From contig NZ_CALTVH010000003.1 in NCBI RefSeq assembly GCF_943913045.1, positions 62,001 through 126,000 of the forward strand: a stretch of DNA of 64,000 nucleotides, given 5' to 3'. Under the pieces are notes generated by a model. That model was not told the origin of the DNA. It saw only the letters and a list, made by a program, of their open reading frames with translations, and ran no database searches. A program made the translations under genes and the position numbers. This stretch comes from an uncultured Ezakiella sp. (GTDB lineage Bacteria; Bacillota; Clostridia; Tissierellales; Peptoniphilaceae). Below are positions 51,809 to 60,719 of the stretch, one piece after another. Position 1 is the stretch's first letter, and every line of letters starts with the position of its first letter.

Positions 51809-52348
51809 TTATTTAATCAAAGCCTGAGCCTCTTTGAAGGCCGGGTGTTTAGAGTCGTGCAATATATCAAAAATCACAAGCTCCAAGTTCACCATCCTGG
51901 CACCCATATATCTTAAAGTCCTCAGACCACTTTCCTTATTAAAAAGATCTCTGGAAGTAATAGCATCCTCCATCAAAAATACATTGTAGCCTGCCTCAAG
52001 TAAATCGCGGGCAGTTTGAAAAACGCAAACGTGAGTCTCTTGGCCCAAGATAATAATATTCTTTTTATTTTTCCCATCAATCGCACTTTTAATATCAGCA
52101 TTTGCATAACAAGAAAACTCAGTCTTGTCCATGGCCTCATCAGAATAAGCCTTGAAGCCATCAATCAAATCGCCAAGCCCCCTCTTGTATTGAGTAGTAA
52201 ATAAATAATCTATATCCATCAGCTTGCAAAAATCCATTGCCTTGCCAGCATTTGAAATCACACGATCACTCTCTGCCATAGCCGGCATCAATCTCTCTTG
52301 AAAATCTACAAATAAAAATAAAGAATCCTCTGCATTTAAACGAAACAT
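51809..52348 (-). CDS. Isochorismatase-family cysteine hydrolase
   Basis: 179 residues from the ATG at 52348 (AAAGGAGGG upstream). DSLFLFVDFQERLMPAM supplies the catalytic aspartate, DKTEFSCY the lysine, and ILGQETHVCVFQTARDL the nucleophilic cysteine with the preceding cis-peptide region. Family members hydrolyse amides (nicotinamidase-like, YcaC-like) or enol ethers. YcaC-type hydrolases resemble this one most by size. It stands alone after a terminator. Confidence 0.9.
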   Translation of the reverse strand: MFRLNAEDSLFLFVDFQERLMPAMAESDRVISNAGKAMDFCKLMDIDYLFTTQYKRGLGDLIDGFKAYSDEAMDKTEFSCYANADIKSAIDGKNKKNIIILGQETHVCVFQTARDLLEAGYNVFLMEDAITSRDLFNKESGLRTLRYMGARMVNLELVIFDILHDSKHPAFKEAQALIK

Positions 52349-52404
52349 AAATCCCTCCTTTGCCCTATCATACAACAAATTTATCTACCCTTCAAGGGCA
52401 AATA

Positions 52405-52432
52405 AAAAAGGCATCAGTCGATACCTTTTTTC
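52405..52432 (-). terminator. Terminator overlapping the end of the small membrane gene
   Basis: Minus strand AAAAGGTATC-GACT-GATGCCTTTTTT hairpin; its left arm includes the stop codon region at 52414. Confidence 0.75.
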
Positions 52433-52797
52433 CAATTTATTATTGCAATTGCATTGACAACTATCAGCACAGCCGCCAAGACGATGCCAGTAGTTTTTAT
52501 AGAAACATTTTTGCCCAAAACTTCCCGCATATCATAAATGTAGCGGATAAATTTACCTGCAATTAATCCAAATATTAAAACTAATGCTTCTGATACAAAA
52601 AATAATTTAACAGTTTTACTATTAAAAAATACAAGGACAGCACAAACCACCAGTGCAGTTATTGCCACAGTTAGATAGGCGTGTATTCTCATATCCAACC
52701 AGACACTTAAGCTGCCCAGAGCAGAAAGCAACAGGCCTACTAAGAGGCCTGTTGTTAGTTTTAAATATAAATTTGATAACTTATTCAACAATTTCAT
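52414..52797 (-). CDS. Small polytopic membrane protein
   Basis: 127 residues with four predicted membrane helices (LLVGLLLSALGSLSVWL; AYLTVAITALVVCAVLVFF; FFVSEALVLIFGLIAGKFI; GIVLAAVLIVVNAIAIINW). No family recognised. Its start overlaps the YdjY-like lipoprotein gene end by 17 bases, so the two are translationally coupled and probably act together. Confidence 0.8.
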   Translation of the reverse strand: MKLLNKLSNLYLKLTTGLLVGLLLSALGSLSVWLDMRIHAYLTVAITALVVCAVLVFFNSKTVKLFFVSEALVLIFGLIAGKFIRYIYDMREVLGKNVSIKTTGIVLAAVLIVVNAIAIINWKKGID

Positions 52798-53437
52798 AAG
52801 TTATAACTACAGGTTCACCATCTAGAGGGAAGTTTTCCATATTGCCGTTAAATTCAACTGTCTTAGCCTTTTCAACTGAGCCATATGGATATGAAGCATT
52901 ACTTGTAATACCAACTAAACATGAGTCTAGGCATGTAATGCAACCTGTTTGCTTTTCGTTAGCGTTGTCAAGGTTACCTGAGAATCTAATTTGAATTGGA
53001 TTGCCATTTGAATCCTTGATGACATCGTTAATATCTTTACCAGATTCTTGGTCCTTCCATGTAAAGGTCAATTTTAAATCTGAACCTTCTGTAAGAGTAG
53101 TTTCAGCATTGTCCTTGTTCATATTGTTACCAGCAACAGCACCGATATCAAGCAAAGCTTGGTGGAAATCAGCTGGTTTAACAAATGATCTAAATACAGC
53201 CTTGTCAGCGAACTTGCCGCCATCTGAAACAACACCGTGTCTGGTGCTTTCTGTCAAATACTTACCATTTGCTAAAGCAAAAATCTTAATAGTCTTTGCT
53301 TCCTTGTCAACAACCATATTGTTGGTCTTTGAAAGACCAAATAATTCAACGTCGTCTTTAACTTCTGTCTTCTTGTTGCATCCTACAAAGGCAAAAGCCA
53401 TTATAAGGGCAACGATGATTATAAATTTCTTATTCAT
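52781..53437 (-). CDS. YdjY-like domain lipoprotein
   Basis: 218 residues. Lipoprotein signal with lipobox FVGC-NKK. The segment RHGVVSDGGKFADKAVFRSFVKPADFHQALLDIGA matches YdjY-type domains, extracytoplasmic proteins often encoded near redox membrane complexes. CITCLDSC near residue 175 could bind metal or form a disulfide. It has a good promoter and an AAGGAGG site. Function unknown; it is coupled to the four-helix membrane protein downstream. Confidence 0.8.
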   Translation of the reverse strand: MNKKFIIIVALIMAFAFVGCNKKTEVKDDVELFGLSKTNNMVVDKEAKTIKIFALANGKYLTESTRHGVVSDGGKFADKAVFRSFVKPADFHQALLDIGAVAGNNMNKDNAETTLTEGSDLKLTFTWKDQESGKDINDVIKDSNGNPIQIRFSGNLDNANEKQTGCITCLDSCLVGITSNASYPYGSVEKAKTVEFNGNMENFPLDGEPVVITYEIVE

Positions 53438-53458
53438 AATACCTCCTTAAACACATTC

Positions 53459-53487
53459 ATTTTAGCACTTTGGGATAATAAATTCAA
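53459..53487 (-). promoter_or_regulatory. Promoter of the YdjY-like lipoprotein gene
   Basis: Minus strand TTGAAT, 17-base spacer, TAAAAT. Confidence 0.7.
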
Positions 53488-53562
53488 ATAAAAAACGATA
53501 CTTTAGGGTCATTATAGAAAAATATCATAGAAAGGCAAAGGCTATAGATTTATTTTATAACA

Positions 53563-53587
53563 AAAAATGAGGCCTAAGCCCCATTTT
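53563..53587 (-). terminator. Terminator of the ParB-helicase unit
   Basis: AAATGAGGC-CTAA-GCCCCATTT with a T-run on the minus strand. Confidence 0.85.
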
Positions 53588-53601
53588 TATGTTTGTAATT
53601 A

Positions 53602-56259
53602 CTAATGTTTTCTATTTATCCGTTCTCTTTCTTCATCAATAATTTTTATTGCTTCAAGTATTTCGTTTTCACTATATTCTATAGATAATGTCTTATCATC
53701 AATAGCACCATACATAATTTTCTCTTTTTCTTTTAATCTATGATATATCTTCTCATCAATAAAGCCAGGGCGAAAACTGTCAAAATCTTCAGAAGCAGTT
53801 TGCAAGTAATAATATCTAGTATGCTGGTCTTGAGTAAGTCCTAAACGATGAATTCTATCTCTCGACTGCAACATAAATGTTAAGTTAAAATTATATTCAA
53901 AATAGACTGCATCGTGAACTGTTTGATGTAAAGAAACAGATTCTCCCAAAGTCTGTGGATTAGTTACCAAAACTTGAACATCTCCGTCTCTGAATTCATC
54001 AATCAAAACGCTTCTCTCGGATTTATCAGTTCCACCATATACTAAATTTACTTTTATCCCTTTAGATTCCAAAGATTGCGTTATTTTATAAAGAGTATCA
54101 ACAAAAATTCCCCAGACTAAAACTTTCTTACCTTCAGAAACAATTTTTTGGACTAACTCAATTCCTCTATTAAATTTAGGAGATTCTATGTTATCTATAT
54201 CAATTTCATAATACGAACTATTGGAATCATCTGGGCTATCCTCATTCAACAACGAATTAAAATCTTTTTTTGATATCGTATATATATCTCCGTCATCGTC
54301 ATATGCCATTAATTCTTTATAATCAATTTCTTTATTTAAAAGTGACGGATTTGTTGAAGCTTGAATTAATCTTATTAATTTAGAGAGGCTAGATTTTTCT
54401 TTCAAGTAAATATGCTCAGCTAAAGTTAATTGCTCTAAACTAGGTTCTACTGTTATAACAATATCATCATCAGGGATAGGGACATTTAAATCATTTTTAT
54501 TGGTCCTCCAAAAAAATGGATATATTTTTGAGTTAATTTCCTTTATTTGTCTTACTTTTGGATTGTACAAAAAATTTGAGTCCCATCCAAAATACGAATT
54601 GTATTCATTACCGTACAATATGTGAAGAAAATTGTATATATCTTGATAAGTATTAGGTATAGGAGTACCAGTTAATACATATTTAAATTTAGGTTTTTTC
54701 GATAATTCTAATGCTTTTTTTGCCCTAATACCACTGGGATTTTTTACTCTATGAACCTCATCAAAAACAAGCATAGTATTAATATCAATATTTTCATTCA
54801 ATTTTGTTTTATATTTAGGCAATGACTCGTAATTTACTAGTACTAAATTACTCACAGCCCAATTGACTGATAAATCATAAGCAAAATCTGGTGATGTTTG
54901 TGAATCAATTGATTTTAGTAGTTTTTTATTGGCAAAAACCATTCTAAATTCTCTTTTCCAGCTATCAAAAGCACTCAAAGGAGATACTACTAATATCCTA
55001 TCTATTCTTTCACTATCAGGTGTCTCTGCTCTATTCAGATATGCAAATACCCCAAGGACCATAGCAGTCTTTCCCGCTCCAGGAACAGAAAAGTTTGCCG
55101 CTCGTGACATTTCATACATAAAATATGATGATCTTAAATGAAGCTCGTAGAAAGGTCTGCTTACCTCTGACTGAATAATATTAGAAAACTCTTTGTAAGA
55201 TGCTTTTTTGTCAATCGGAAAATCCTCTAAATTTCCTTTATAAACGTCTCCCATAATCTTATATTTTTCGATAGAATACTTGTATTGTCTAAGATACTCT
55301 GTAACAGCTTCAGTTACAATGACAGGTATATTTTTCCTCGAAGCTCTTTGCTTTGTGACTTCAATAACCCTTTCTATATCCTTATACGTAGTAGATGCAT
55401 TTATAGTTTTATAATCATCATCAAAAAACACAGAAATATCACTACCGGGCTTTAGCTTGCGATCATTTAAAGATAGTTGTTCTTCACTATTATCTATTCT
55501 AATTACAGACCCGTCTATCAATTTAAAAATAATTAAATTAGTATATTGATCAAGTTCATTACCACTATCATCAATTTTCTTTATATCAGGTATATTTGAT
55601 TGTGATTGATATTTGGCAATCTCTTCATATGCTATTTCTGAAACTTCTACTACTTTTACGCCTTCTTCTTCATCGTTCCATAGCCTTTCAAATCTTTCTT
55701 GATTGGACTTTATTCTTGCTTGAACATTTTTGCTTGAATCCCAGGAAGTGTCAACACTGATGCTTTCGTAGTTTACATTCATTCCGCTTTTAGTTTCATT
55801 AACCGATCCGTTAAAAAAGACTTTTTCATCCCCTGACGATATTATTCCAAACTTATCATGAAAAATCCCTTTCTTGGTTAAGGCTATTTTAATACGCGCC
55901 CTTCCCATGGCAATCATAAAAGCTAAGTTTCCAAGTTGTTGTTGTGTTTTAGATGTAAGTTGTTCATTTCTCTCTGCTAATTTTAATGGCTTAATTTTTT
56001 CAAGCAAATCATATCCCGCTTTTATTCTATCGTAATCCTCCTTGCTTATTTCTTTTGAAATAATATATTCTAGATTACCGCCATTTTTAGCCAATTCTTC
56101 TAAACTTTCTGAATATAAGTCTAGTCCAGCTGTGTTAAAATAACCAGACACACGTTGATATAAATCAGCTTCTTTTAATAATGGGCGATAAAATTCTTCA
56201 ACAATGCGATATGAATATTCTGGTTTAATTTTATTTTTTATTTCGCTTGAGAATGCCAT
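53602..56259 (-). CDS. Phospholipase-D-like nuclease / SNF2-type helicase fusion
   Basis: 885 residues. N-terminal PLD domain: one HxK motif with H134 and K136 (FHDKFGII) followed by N150 and N154 in FFNGSVNE, as in nuclease-type PLDs. A linker (200-370) leads to the SF2 helicase: Walker A VPGAGKTAM (K397), DEVH at 500-503, LTGTPIPN near 530, and the C-terminal RecA lobe with VYGGTDKSER and QSRDRIHRLG near 820 (motif VI). SNF2-type translocases run along duplex DNA; the PLD part could cut it. It starts two bases after the ParB-like gene. With the adjacent restriction-modification genes it looks like a defence effector; this is inference. Confidence 0.88.
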   Translation of the reverse strand: MAFSSEIKNKIKPEYSYRIVEEFYRPLLKEADLYQRVSGYFNTAGLDLYSESLEELAKNGGNLEYIISKEISKEDYDRIKAGYDLLEKIKPLKLAERNEQLTSKTQQQLGNLAFMIAMGRARIKIALTKKGIFHDKFGIISSGDEKVFFNGSVNETKSGMNVNYESISVDTSWDSSKNVQARIKSNQERFERLWNDEEEGVKVVEVSEIAYEEIAKYQSQSNIPDIKKIDDSGNELDQYTNLIIFKLIDGSVIRIDNSEEQLSLNDRKLKPGSDISVFFDDDYKTINASTTYKDIERVIEVTKQRASRKNIPVIVTEAVTEYLRQYKYSIEKYKIMGDVYKGNLEDFPIDKKASYKEFSNIIQSEVSRPFYELHLRSSYFMYEMSRAANFSVPGAGKTAMVLGVFAYLNRAETPDSERIDRILVVSPLSAFDSWKREFRMVFANKKLLKSIDSQTSPDFAYDLSVNWAVSNLVLVNYESLPKYKTKLNENIDINTMLVFDEVHRVKNPSGIRAKKALELSKKPKFKYVLTGTPIPNTYQDIYNFLHILYGNEYNSYFGWDSNFLYNPKVRQIKEINSKIYPFFWRTNKNDLNVPIPDDDIVITVEPSLEQLTLAEHIYLKEKSSLSKLIRLIQASTNPSLLNKEIDYKELMAYDDDGDIYTISKKDFNSLLNEDSPDDSNSSYYEIDIDNIESPKFNRGIELVQKIVSEGKKVLVWGIFVDTLYKITQSLESKGIKVNLVYGGTDKSERSVLIDEFRDGDVQVLVTNPQTLGESVSLHQTVHDAVYFEYNFNLTFMLQSRDRIHRLGLTQDQHTRYYYLQTASEDFDSFRPGFIDEKIYHRLKEKEKIMYGAIDDKTLSIEYSENEILEAIKIIDEERERINRKH

Positions 56260-56261
56260 AA

Positions 56262-57515
56262 TTATAATACATCCTTTTTCAACTTAAATAATATATCATT
56301 AATTTCACTAAGAATACTTTTTGCGCTAATATTTTCATCTATTGTCATTTCGTCAAAGTCCTTCGCATCTATATTTGATAATAAATCTCTTATATTTTCC
56401 AATTGAATTAAAGGCTTAATCCTTTTGTCCTCAATTCTGCCTTTATCAATAATTCTTTCTGTAGTCCTCATTAGTGAATTAACACTTTTTAGTATGTTTT
56501 CATCTTGCTCAATTATAGATTTAAGATCATTAGCAGATTGAATAGGTTTTTCTTCAAAAGCATCCATTATAATATCAACCTTATTATCAACTGCCTCAAT
56601 AAAATGTTGCATCCTATCATTATTTTTTAAAACATTATCCTTTAACCCTCTCATAAGACGAGGGAAATCAGCCTGATCATATACTGCCTTAGATGTAGCC
56701 AGATATACTAAAGCAGCTTCTTTTATTGATTCTTTATTCTTAGATTTCAATTTATTGATTGTATTTCCTATTTCCCTAATGGGACCATCCAATTTCAAAT
56801 CTCTAGCTAGATAAAATTTATCTAGAGGATTCTCTCCTGGAGATACTATTTCTATAAATTTTATAATCAATTCTGCATATCTAATGTCCTCATTAATATT
56901 CTTTTTAGTCTTTGCACCCGACGCCTTTTTGTATTCATCAGCAGTCATGATTCTTCTAACTTCTATTGTATTATAAACATCAAAAATACGATCAATTGGG
57001 TCATAATTAACTCTTTCTTCACGTCCTAGCTGTAAATCTAATTCTAGCTCCTTTATTGTTTTTTCATTATACTTTGTCGTTGGATCCAACCGTAAAATTA
57101 CTGCATTAAAAGTTTGGGTTATGCCCGTTTCTCTTTCAATCATTCTCAATGCCGTAAATCTTCTATTTCCATCAATAATACGACCATCTCTAAGGACTAC
57201 ACCAGGTTCTTGTTGATTTTTTTCAATAATAGATTTCTTTGTCTCTTTCATTGCTTCTGGATTAGATTCATATATGAATTGCTCAAAAATCTTATTATAT
57301 TCTGAATCTCCAACTTCTGGTTTTAGTAGCCCATTTCTAGCACTATATTTTTTATACAGAGTATTTATACGTCCATTTTGATCATTATAGTATAATAAAT
57401 TTAATGGAATCGCATAAACGGGGTATGTATTATTTTGTTCACCTGGTACTGATAAATTTTTCTGCTCACCCGTTTCTTTAAATATTTTATTATATGCTTT
57501 TTGTAACAAATCCAT
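56262..57515 (-). CDS. ParB/sulfiredoxin-fold N-terminal domain protein
   Basis: 417 residues. Residues 30-125 carry the ParB-like fold with VVLRDGRIIDGNRRFTALRMI (DGNRR motif at 115-119), the nucleotide-binding signature of ParB/Srx proteins. The remaining 290 residues are helical and charged and are unlike chromosomal ParB, with no clear centromere-binding helix-turn-helix. There is no parA nearby, so segregation is unlikely. It heads a two-gene unit with the PLD-helicase, behind its own promoter, next to the GATC restriction genes. Role unknown. Confidence 0.85.
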   Translation of the reverse strand: MDLLQKAYNKIFKETGEQKNLSVPGEQNNTYPVYAIPLNLLYYNDQNGRINTLYKKYSARNGLLKPEVGDSEYNKIFEQFIYESNPEAMKETKKSIIEKNQQEPGVVLRDGRIIDGNRRFTALRMIERETGITQTFNAVILRLDPTTKYNEKTIKELELDLQLGREERVNYDPIDRIFDVYNTIEVRRIMTADEYKKASGAKTKKNINEDIRYAELIIKFIEIVSPGENPLDKFYLARDLKLDGPIREIGNTINKLKSKNKESIKEAALVYLATSKAVYDQADFPRLMRGLKDNVLKNNDRMQHFIEAVDNKVDIIMDAFEEKPIQSANDLKSIIEQDENILKSVNSLMRTTERIIDKGRIEDKRIKPLIQLENIRDLLSNIDAKDFDEMTIDENISAKSILSEINDILFKLKKDVL

Positions 57516-57578
57516 ATGTTTTTACACCTAACCTTTCATATTTTATATTTTGTTTAGCACATATTTCTATATAATTTG

Positions 57579-57607
57579 ATTCTAACATAAATAATAATTT
57601 CATTCAA
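57579..57607 (-). promoter_or_regulatory. Promoter of the ParB-helicase unit
   Basis: Minus strand TTGAAT, 17-base spacer, TAGAAT, giving a leader of about 55 bases. Shows this pair is transcribed separately from the methyltransferase. Confidence 0.7.
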
Positions 57608-57694
57608 TCTTACATTGATTTAACTATAAAATTCTTATAGACCTTTTCCCATTTTCGATATCTTAAAATTCTGCCTCTTAATAAATTTAATGGA

Positions 57695-57726
57695 ATAAAA
57701 AAGACGATAGTGTTTTCTATCGTCTT
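57695..57726 (-). terminator. Terminator of the restriction-modification pair
   Basis: AAGACGATAG-TGTTTT-CTATCGTCTT with a T-run on the minus strand. Confidence 0.88.
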
Positions 57727-57766
57727 TGTTCTTATTTTGTTGATTGTTTGTTTTTTTATTACCTAT

Positions 57767-59125
57767 TTAATCCTCTTCATCAAAAATTTCTGATAAAGTT
57801 TCTTCCATATCTTCTATCAGATTTACAACCAAAGCATTGCCCATCATAAATCTGCGTTTGTTTTCTGGCATTTCTACAACTTCGCCATCTGTTAAACAAT
57901 ATTTAGTGTGATTTGTGGGAAAACCTTGAATTCTTTCTGTTTCTGTTGCTGTCAGCAATCTTAGTCTTCCCGTTACCTTATCTTTTACTACATGAGTTGT
58001 TCTACTAAAATTGCCTTCTGATGTTAGCATGGTTCTTGCTGGTTTATCCCACTCATCAACAAGAGGAATAGATCCTTCTGAAAAAATATAATCATGTCCG
58101 TTTTTAGCTCTTCTTTTTAATCTTTTGCCACCTTTTAAATATTGCCATGTTTTTCTTTCTTCTTTAGAAAGTTGATTTTCAGACTCATCACTACGTTTTA
58201 CACTTGGGTCTGTATAATAAAGACGTTCGTTTGAAATAAAATAGCTTTTATCTACTTCCCCTGTTTCTAAAATATCTCCTAAAGTTTTATACTTGCCATC
58301 ATAACAAGGTTCTGTTTTAACTGTATAAACAACTCCGTTAATCATTAGTCCTGAATTCATAAATTCAAATTTAAACTCACTAGATACAGTTCCAATTTCT
58401 TCAGGAATAGTAATGCTTTTAATATCTTCTTCATTTATATTTTTAATTCTAAATGTGCTGGCAAAAAAGCCAGTCTTATTTATAATGTTTTTAGCTAGTA
58501 ATACATCCACCTTATTATTAATAACTCTACTTGAATAATTTGTGTCATTTCTATAGGCAAATATAAATACCCGTCTTCTTCTTTGTTGATATCCATATTC
58601 TGCAGCGTTAATAACTCGCCACTCAACATTGTAACCTTGATCTCTTAAGCAAGTTAACATTACTCCAAAATCTCTACCTCTTTGCTTTGCTGGAGATTTT
58701 ATTAACCTATCAACATTTTCTAATAATACAAATGGTGGTTTTTTTTCTTCAATCGTATCGCGTATTGACCACCATAAAACACCTTTTTTCCCTTCTAAAC
58801 CTTTGGATGTATGTAGCGTTGACGCTACTGAATAATCTTGACAAGGGAATCCGCCAACAAGCAAATTAAAATCTGGTATTTTACTTTTATCAACATCTTC
58901 AATATTTAAATTTGTTGTCTCATTTCCATCTATATCTAAACTTTTTCCAAAGTTATATACATAACAATCATGTGCATATTGAGTTGTTTTCTCTGCTGGC
59001 TCCCACTGGTTGAACCAAACAGTTTCCCATTTTTCTTTTCGGTTTACAGGCGATGAATTTATATGATTTAATCCACACCTAAATCCACCAACACCTGCAA
59101 ACAATTCACATACTGTTTTATTCAT
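57767..59125 (-). CDS. C5 cytosine DNA methyltransferase, M.Sau3AI-like
   Basis: 452 residues with all C5-methyltransferase motifs: I FAGVGGF (9-15), IV GGFPCQDYS (catalytic C95), VI LLENVDR, VIII QRRRRVF, target-recognition region, and X GNALVVNLI at the end. The stretch QWEPAEKT, ENVDRLIKSPAKQRGRDFGVML resembles M.Sau3AI from memory, and the partner enzyme is Sau3AI-like. So GATC is the probable target, methylated at cytosine. It protects the host from the endonuclease encoded 52 bases upstream on the same transcript. Confidence 0.94.
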   Translation of the reverse strand: MNKTVCELFAGVGGFRCGLNHINSSPVNRKEKWETVWFNQWEPAEKTTQYAHDCYVYNFGKSLDIDGNETTNLNIEDVDKSKIPDFNLLVGGFPCQDYSVASTLHTSKGLEGKKGVLWWSIRDTIEEKKPPFVLLENVDRLIKSPAKQRGRDFGVMLTCLRDQGYNVEWRVINAAEYGYQQRRRRVFIFAYRNDTNYSSRVINNKVDVLLAKNIINKTGFFASTFRIKNINEEDIKSITIPEEIGTVSSEFKFEFMNSGLMINGVVYTVKTEPCYDGKYKTLGDILETGEVDKSYFISNERLYYTDPSVKRSDESENQLSKEERKTWQYLKGGKRLKRRAKNGHDYIFSEGSIPLVDEWDKPARTMLTSEGNFSRTTHVVKDKVTGRLRLLTATETERIQGFPTNHTKYCLTDGEVVEMPENKRRFMMGNALVVNLIEDMEETLSEIFDEED

Positions 59126-59177
59126 AAATATCTAAACTCCCACTTTTATTTTTTTATTTCCAATTATTATTTAAGCT

Positions 59178-60626
59178 TTAATTTAATAAAGATTTATTTA
59201 ATTGAGATAATATATAAGTATTATTTAACCAAAAACATTGCTTTGTCATCCATTGACCATCGGGTAATTCATTTGCATATAATTCTATATTCCCTGACTT
59301 ATAATCTCTTAGTTTATAAGCTGCCTTTGCTGCATGGGGTCGTACATGACAAACAGGGTTATCTTTTGCCTTAGGCAAGTTGTTCAATACTCTATTACCT
59401 CTTATCTCAAACTTTACCCCTTCATTTACTCTATCTTTTGTTCTTTGCCATACAGATTTGACTTCATTTTCTAAATCATCATAAGGAATATTCCAAAATT
59501 GAGAGCCTTTCAAACGCAAATTACCCTCTTCATCTTCCTTATAGACAACAAATAAGAATCTAGTTTCTCTCAATTCATTTGCAAATCTAGAATCTTCCCA
59601 ATCCTCTTCTGCTAATTCTTTAAAATCAAAATTTGGGAAAGACATGCTTTCTCTAATTTTATTGTTTTTTGTAACCCTTATTGCTTTAACCTTTACATTT
59701 GCTTTTTCAAATTCTTCTGCTTTATTTCCTTTTATTCCTAAAATTCTATATGCTAACATTGCTTCTATATGTTTTGGCTTATTCTTCTTGTTTAAGTCAA
59801 AAATATCACAAAGTTCATCAATGCTTTTATCTTTATATTCGGCTATCTTTCTATTTACATATTCTTCAAAAGGTATATCCGTTTCTGTTTTTAATATTTG
59901 CTCATCTCTATTGCCTGGTAATATATAATTATTTAACACATATGTCATATATGAATTTTTATATGAAAATGCTCTAGGTTTAGCTAAAATATCACTTTTT
60001 GGTTGTTTCCTTCTATCTTTTGATGTTGATGCTTTTGAAGCAGCACCAAGATATAATGTATCAGATTCAGATAATTCGTGAGCCTTTCCTCTTAATATCT
60101 TATCCACAATTAATTCAAAATCATGTTTTATAATTTTTATATCATTTTCTGGTGGTGTAAATAATTTTACATAATCAATCCTATAGTCTAGATTAGATTC
60201 TTTATTTGCATCAAACAAATAATAAATTAATAATATAAGATTGGCTTTCTGCCATAGATGACTATCCTCAAAGGTTTCATCAATAACAGAAAAGTAATCA
60301 ATCATGGTGAGTATTAATCTTTCTTTTGCAGAAATACTACCATTTTTATTTATCTTATACGGTGTTACTTTAAGCTCTACTCCTGCTTCGTGAAAATCTG
60401 GTCGTGGATCATTATTTCTTTCATATCCGAAAAAGTTTTCTTCAACAAGTTGGCCTAAATTACCCTTGTTTTTAACGTTTATATTATCAATATAATTATA
60501 TTCTAAAGCTTCCTCTCTAGCCACTCTAGCACTAATTATATCTCTAAAAGTTTTCCCTATTAATTGCTTTGTATAAGTCTCAATTGAATTCGGATCATTT
60601 TCGTCATAATCATAATGTTTTTCCAT
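59178..60626 (-). CDS. Sau3AI-type restriction endonuclease (MutH/Sau3AI family)
   Basis: 482 residues, close to Sau3AI (about 490). The N-terminal MutH-like domain has GNLGQLVEENFFGYE and the catalytic D77...E84-L-K86 in PDFHEAGVELKVTPY. A second MutH-like domain without the active-site triad lies in the C-terminal half (ETRFLFVVYKEDEEGNLRLKGSQFWNIP; HVRPHAAKAA), as in Sau3AI, where it acts as an allosteric DNA-binding domain. It cuts unmethylated GATC. GGTGG precedes the ATG. Endonuclease before methyltransferase in one transcript is unusual, as methylation must come first. Confidence 0.93.
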   Translation of the reverse strand: MEKHYDYDENDPNSIETYTKQLIGKTFRDIISARVAREEALEYNYIDNINVKNKGNLGQLVEENFFGYERNNDPRPDFHEAGVELKVTPYKINKNGSISAKERLILTMIDYFSVIDETFEDSHLWQKANLILLIYYLFDANKESNLDYRIDYVKLFTPPENDIKIIKHDFELIVDKILRGKAHELSESDTLYLGAASKASTSKDRRKQPKSDILAKPRAFSYKNSYMTYVLNNYILPGNRDEQILKTETDIPFEEYVNRKIAEYKDKSIDELCDIFDLNKKNKPKHIEAMLAYRILGIKGNKAEEFEKANVKVKAIRVTKNNKIRESMSFPNFDFKELAEEDWEDSRFANELRETRFLFVVYKEDEEGNLRLKGSQFWNIPYDDLENEVKSVWQRTKDRVNEGVKFEIRGNRVLNNLPKAKDNPVCHVRPHAAKAAYKLRDYKSGNIELYANELPDGQWMTKQCFWLNNTYILSQLNKSLLN

Positions 60627-60668
60627 TTTCTCACCACCTAAAAGTAATAATTAACAATATCTACCTAA

Positions 60669-60719
60669 TTAAATAGGTGTGTCTTGTAAAATAGTTTTTG
60701 CAAATAGGTTTTCTGCCAT
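60669..60719 (-). other. Possible leader peptide upstream of the restriction genes
   Basis: Minus strand ATG with GGGGAG upstream opens a 16-codon frame, MAENLFAKTILQDTPI, then TAA, 42 bases before the endonuclease gene. It may be a leader peptide that delays endonuclease translation, or the remnant of a truncated gene. Too short to decide. Confidence 0.35.

Noticed and set aside
56262..57515. Chromosome or plasmid partition ParB
   Set aside because: No parA, no parS-like sites and no typical DNA-binding middle domain; context is restriction genes.
53602..60626. DISARM or BREX assignment for the defence block
   Set aside because: The PLD, helicase and methyltransferase functions are present, but the DUF1998 and drmA-type helicase genes of DISARM and the brx genes of BREX are absent.
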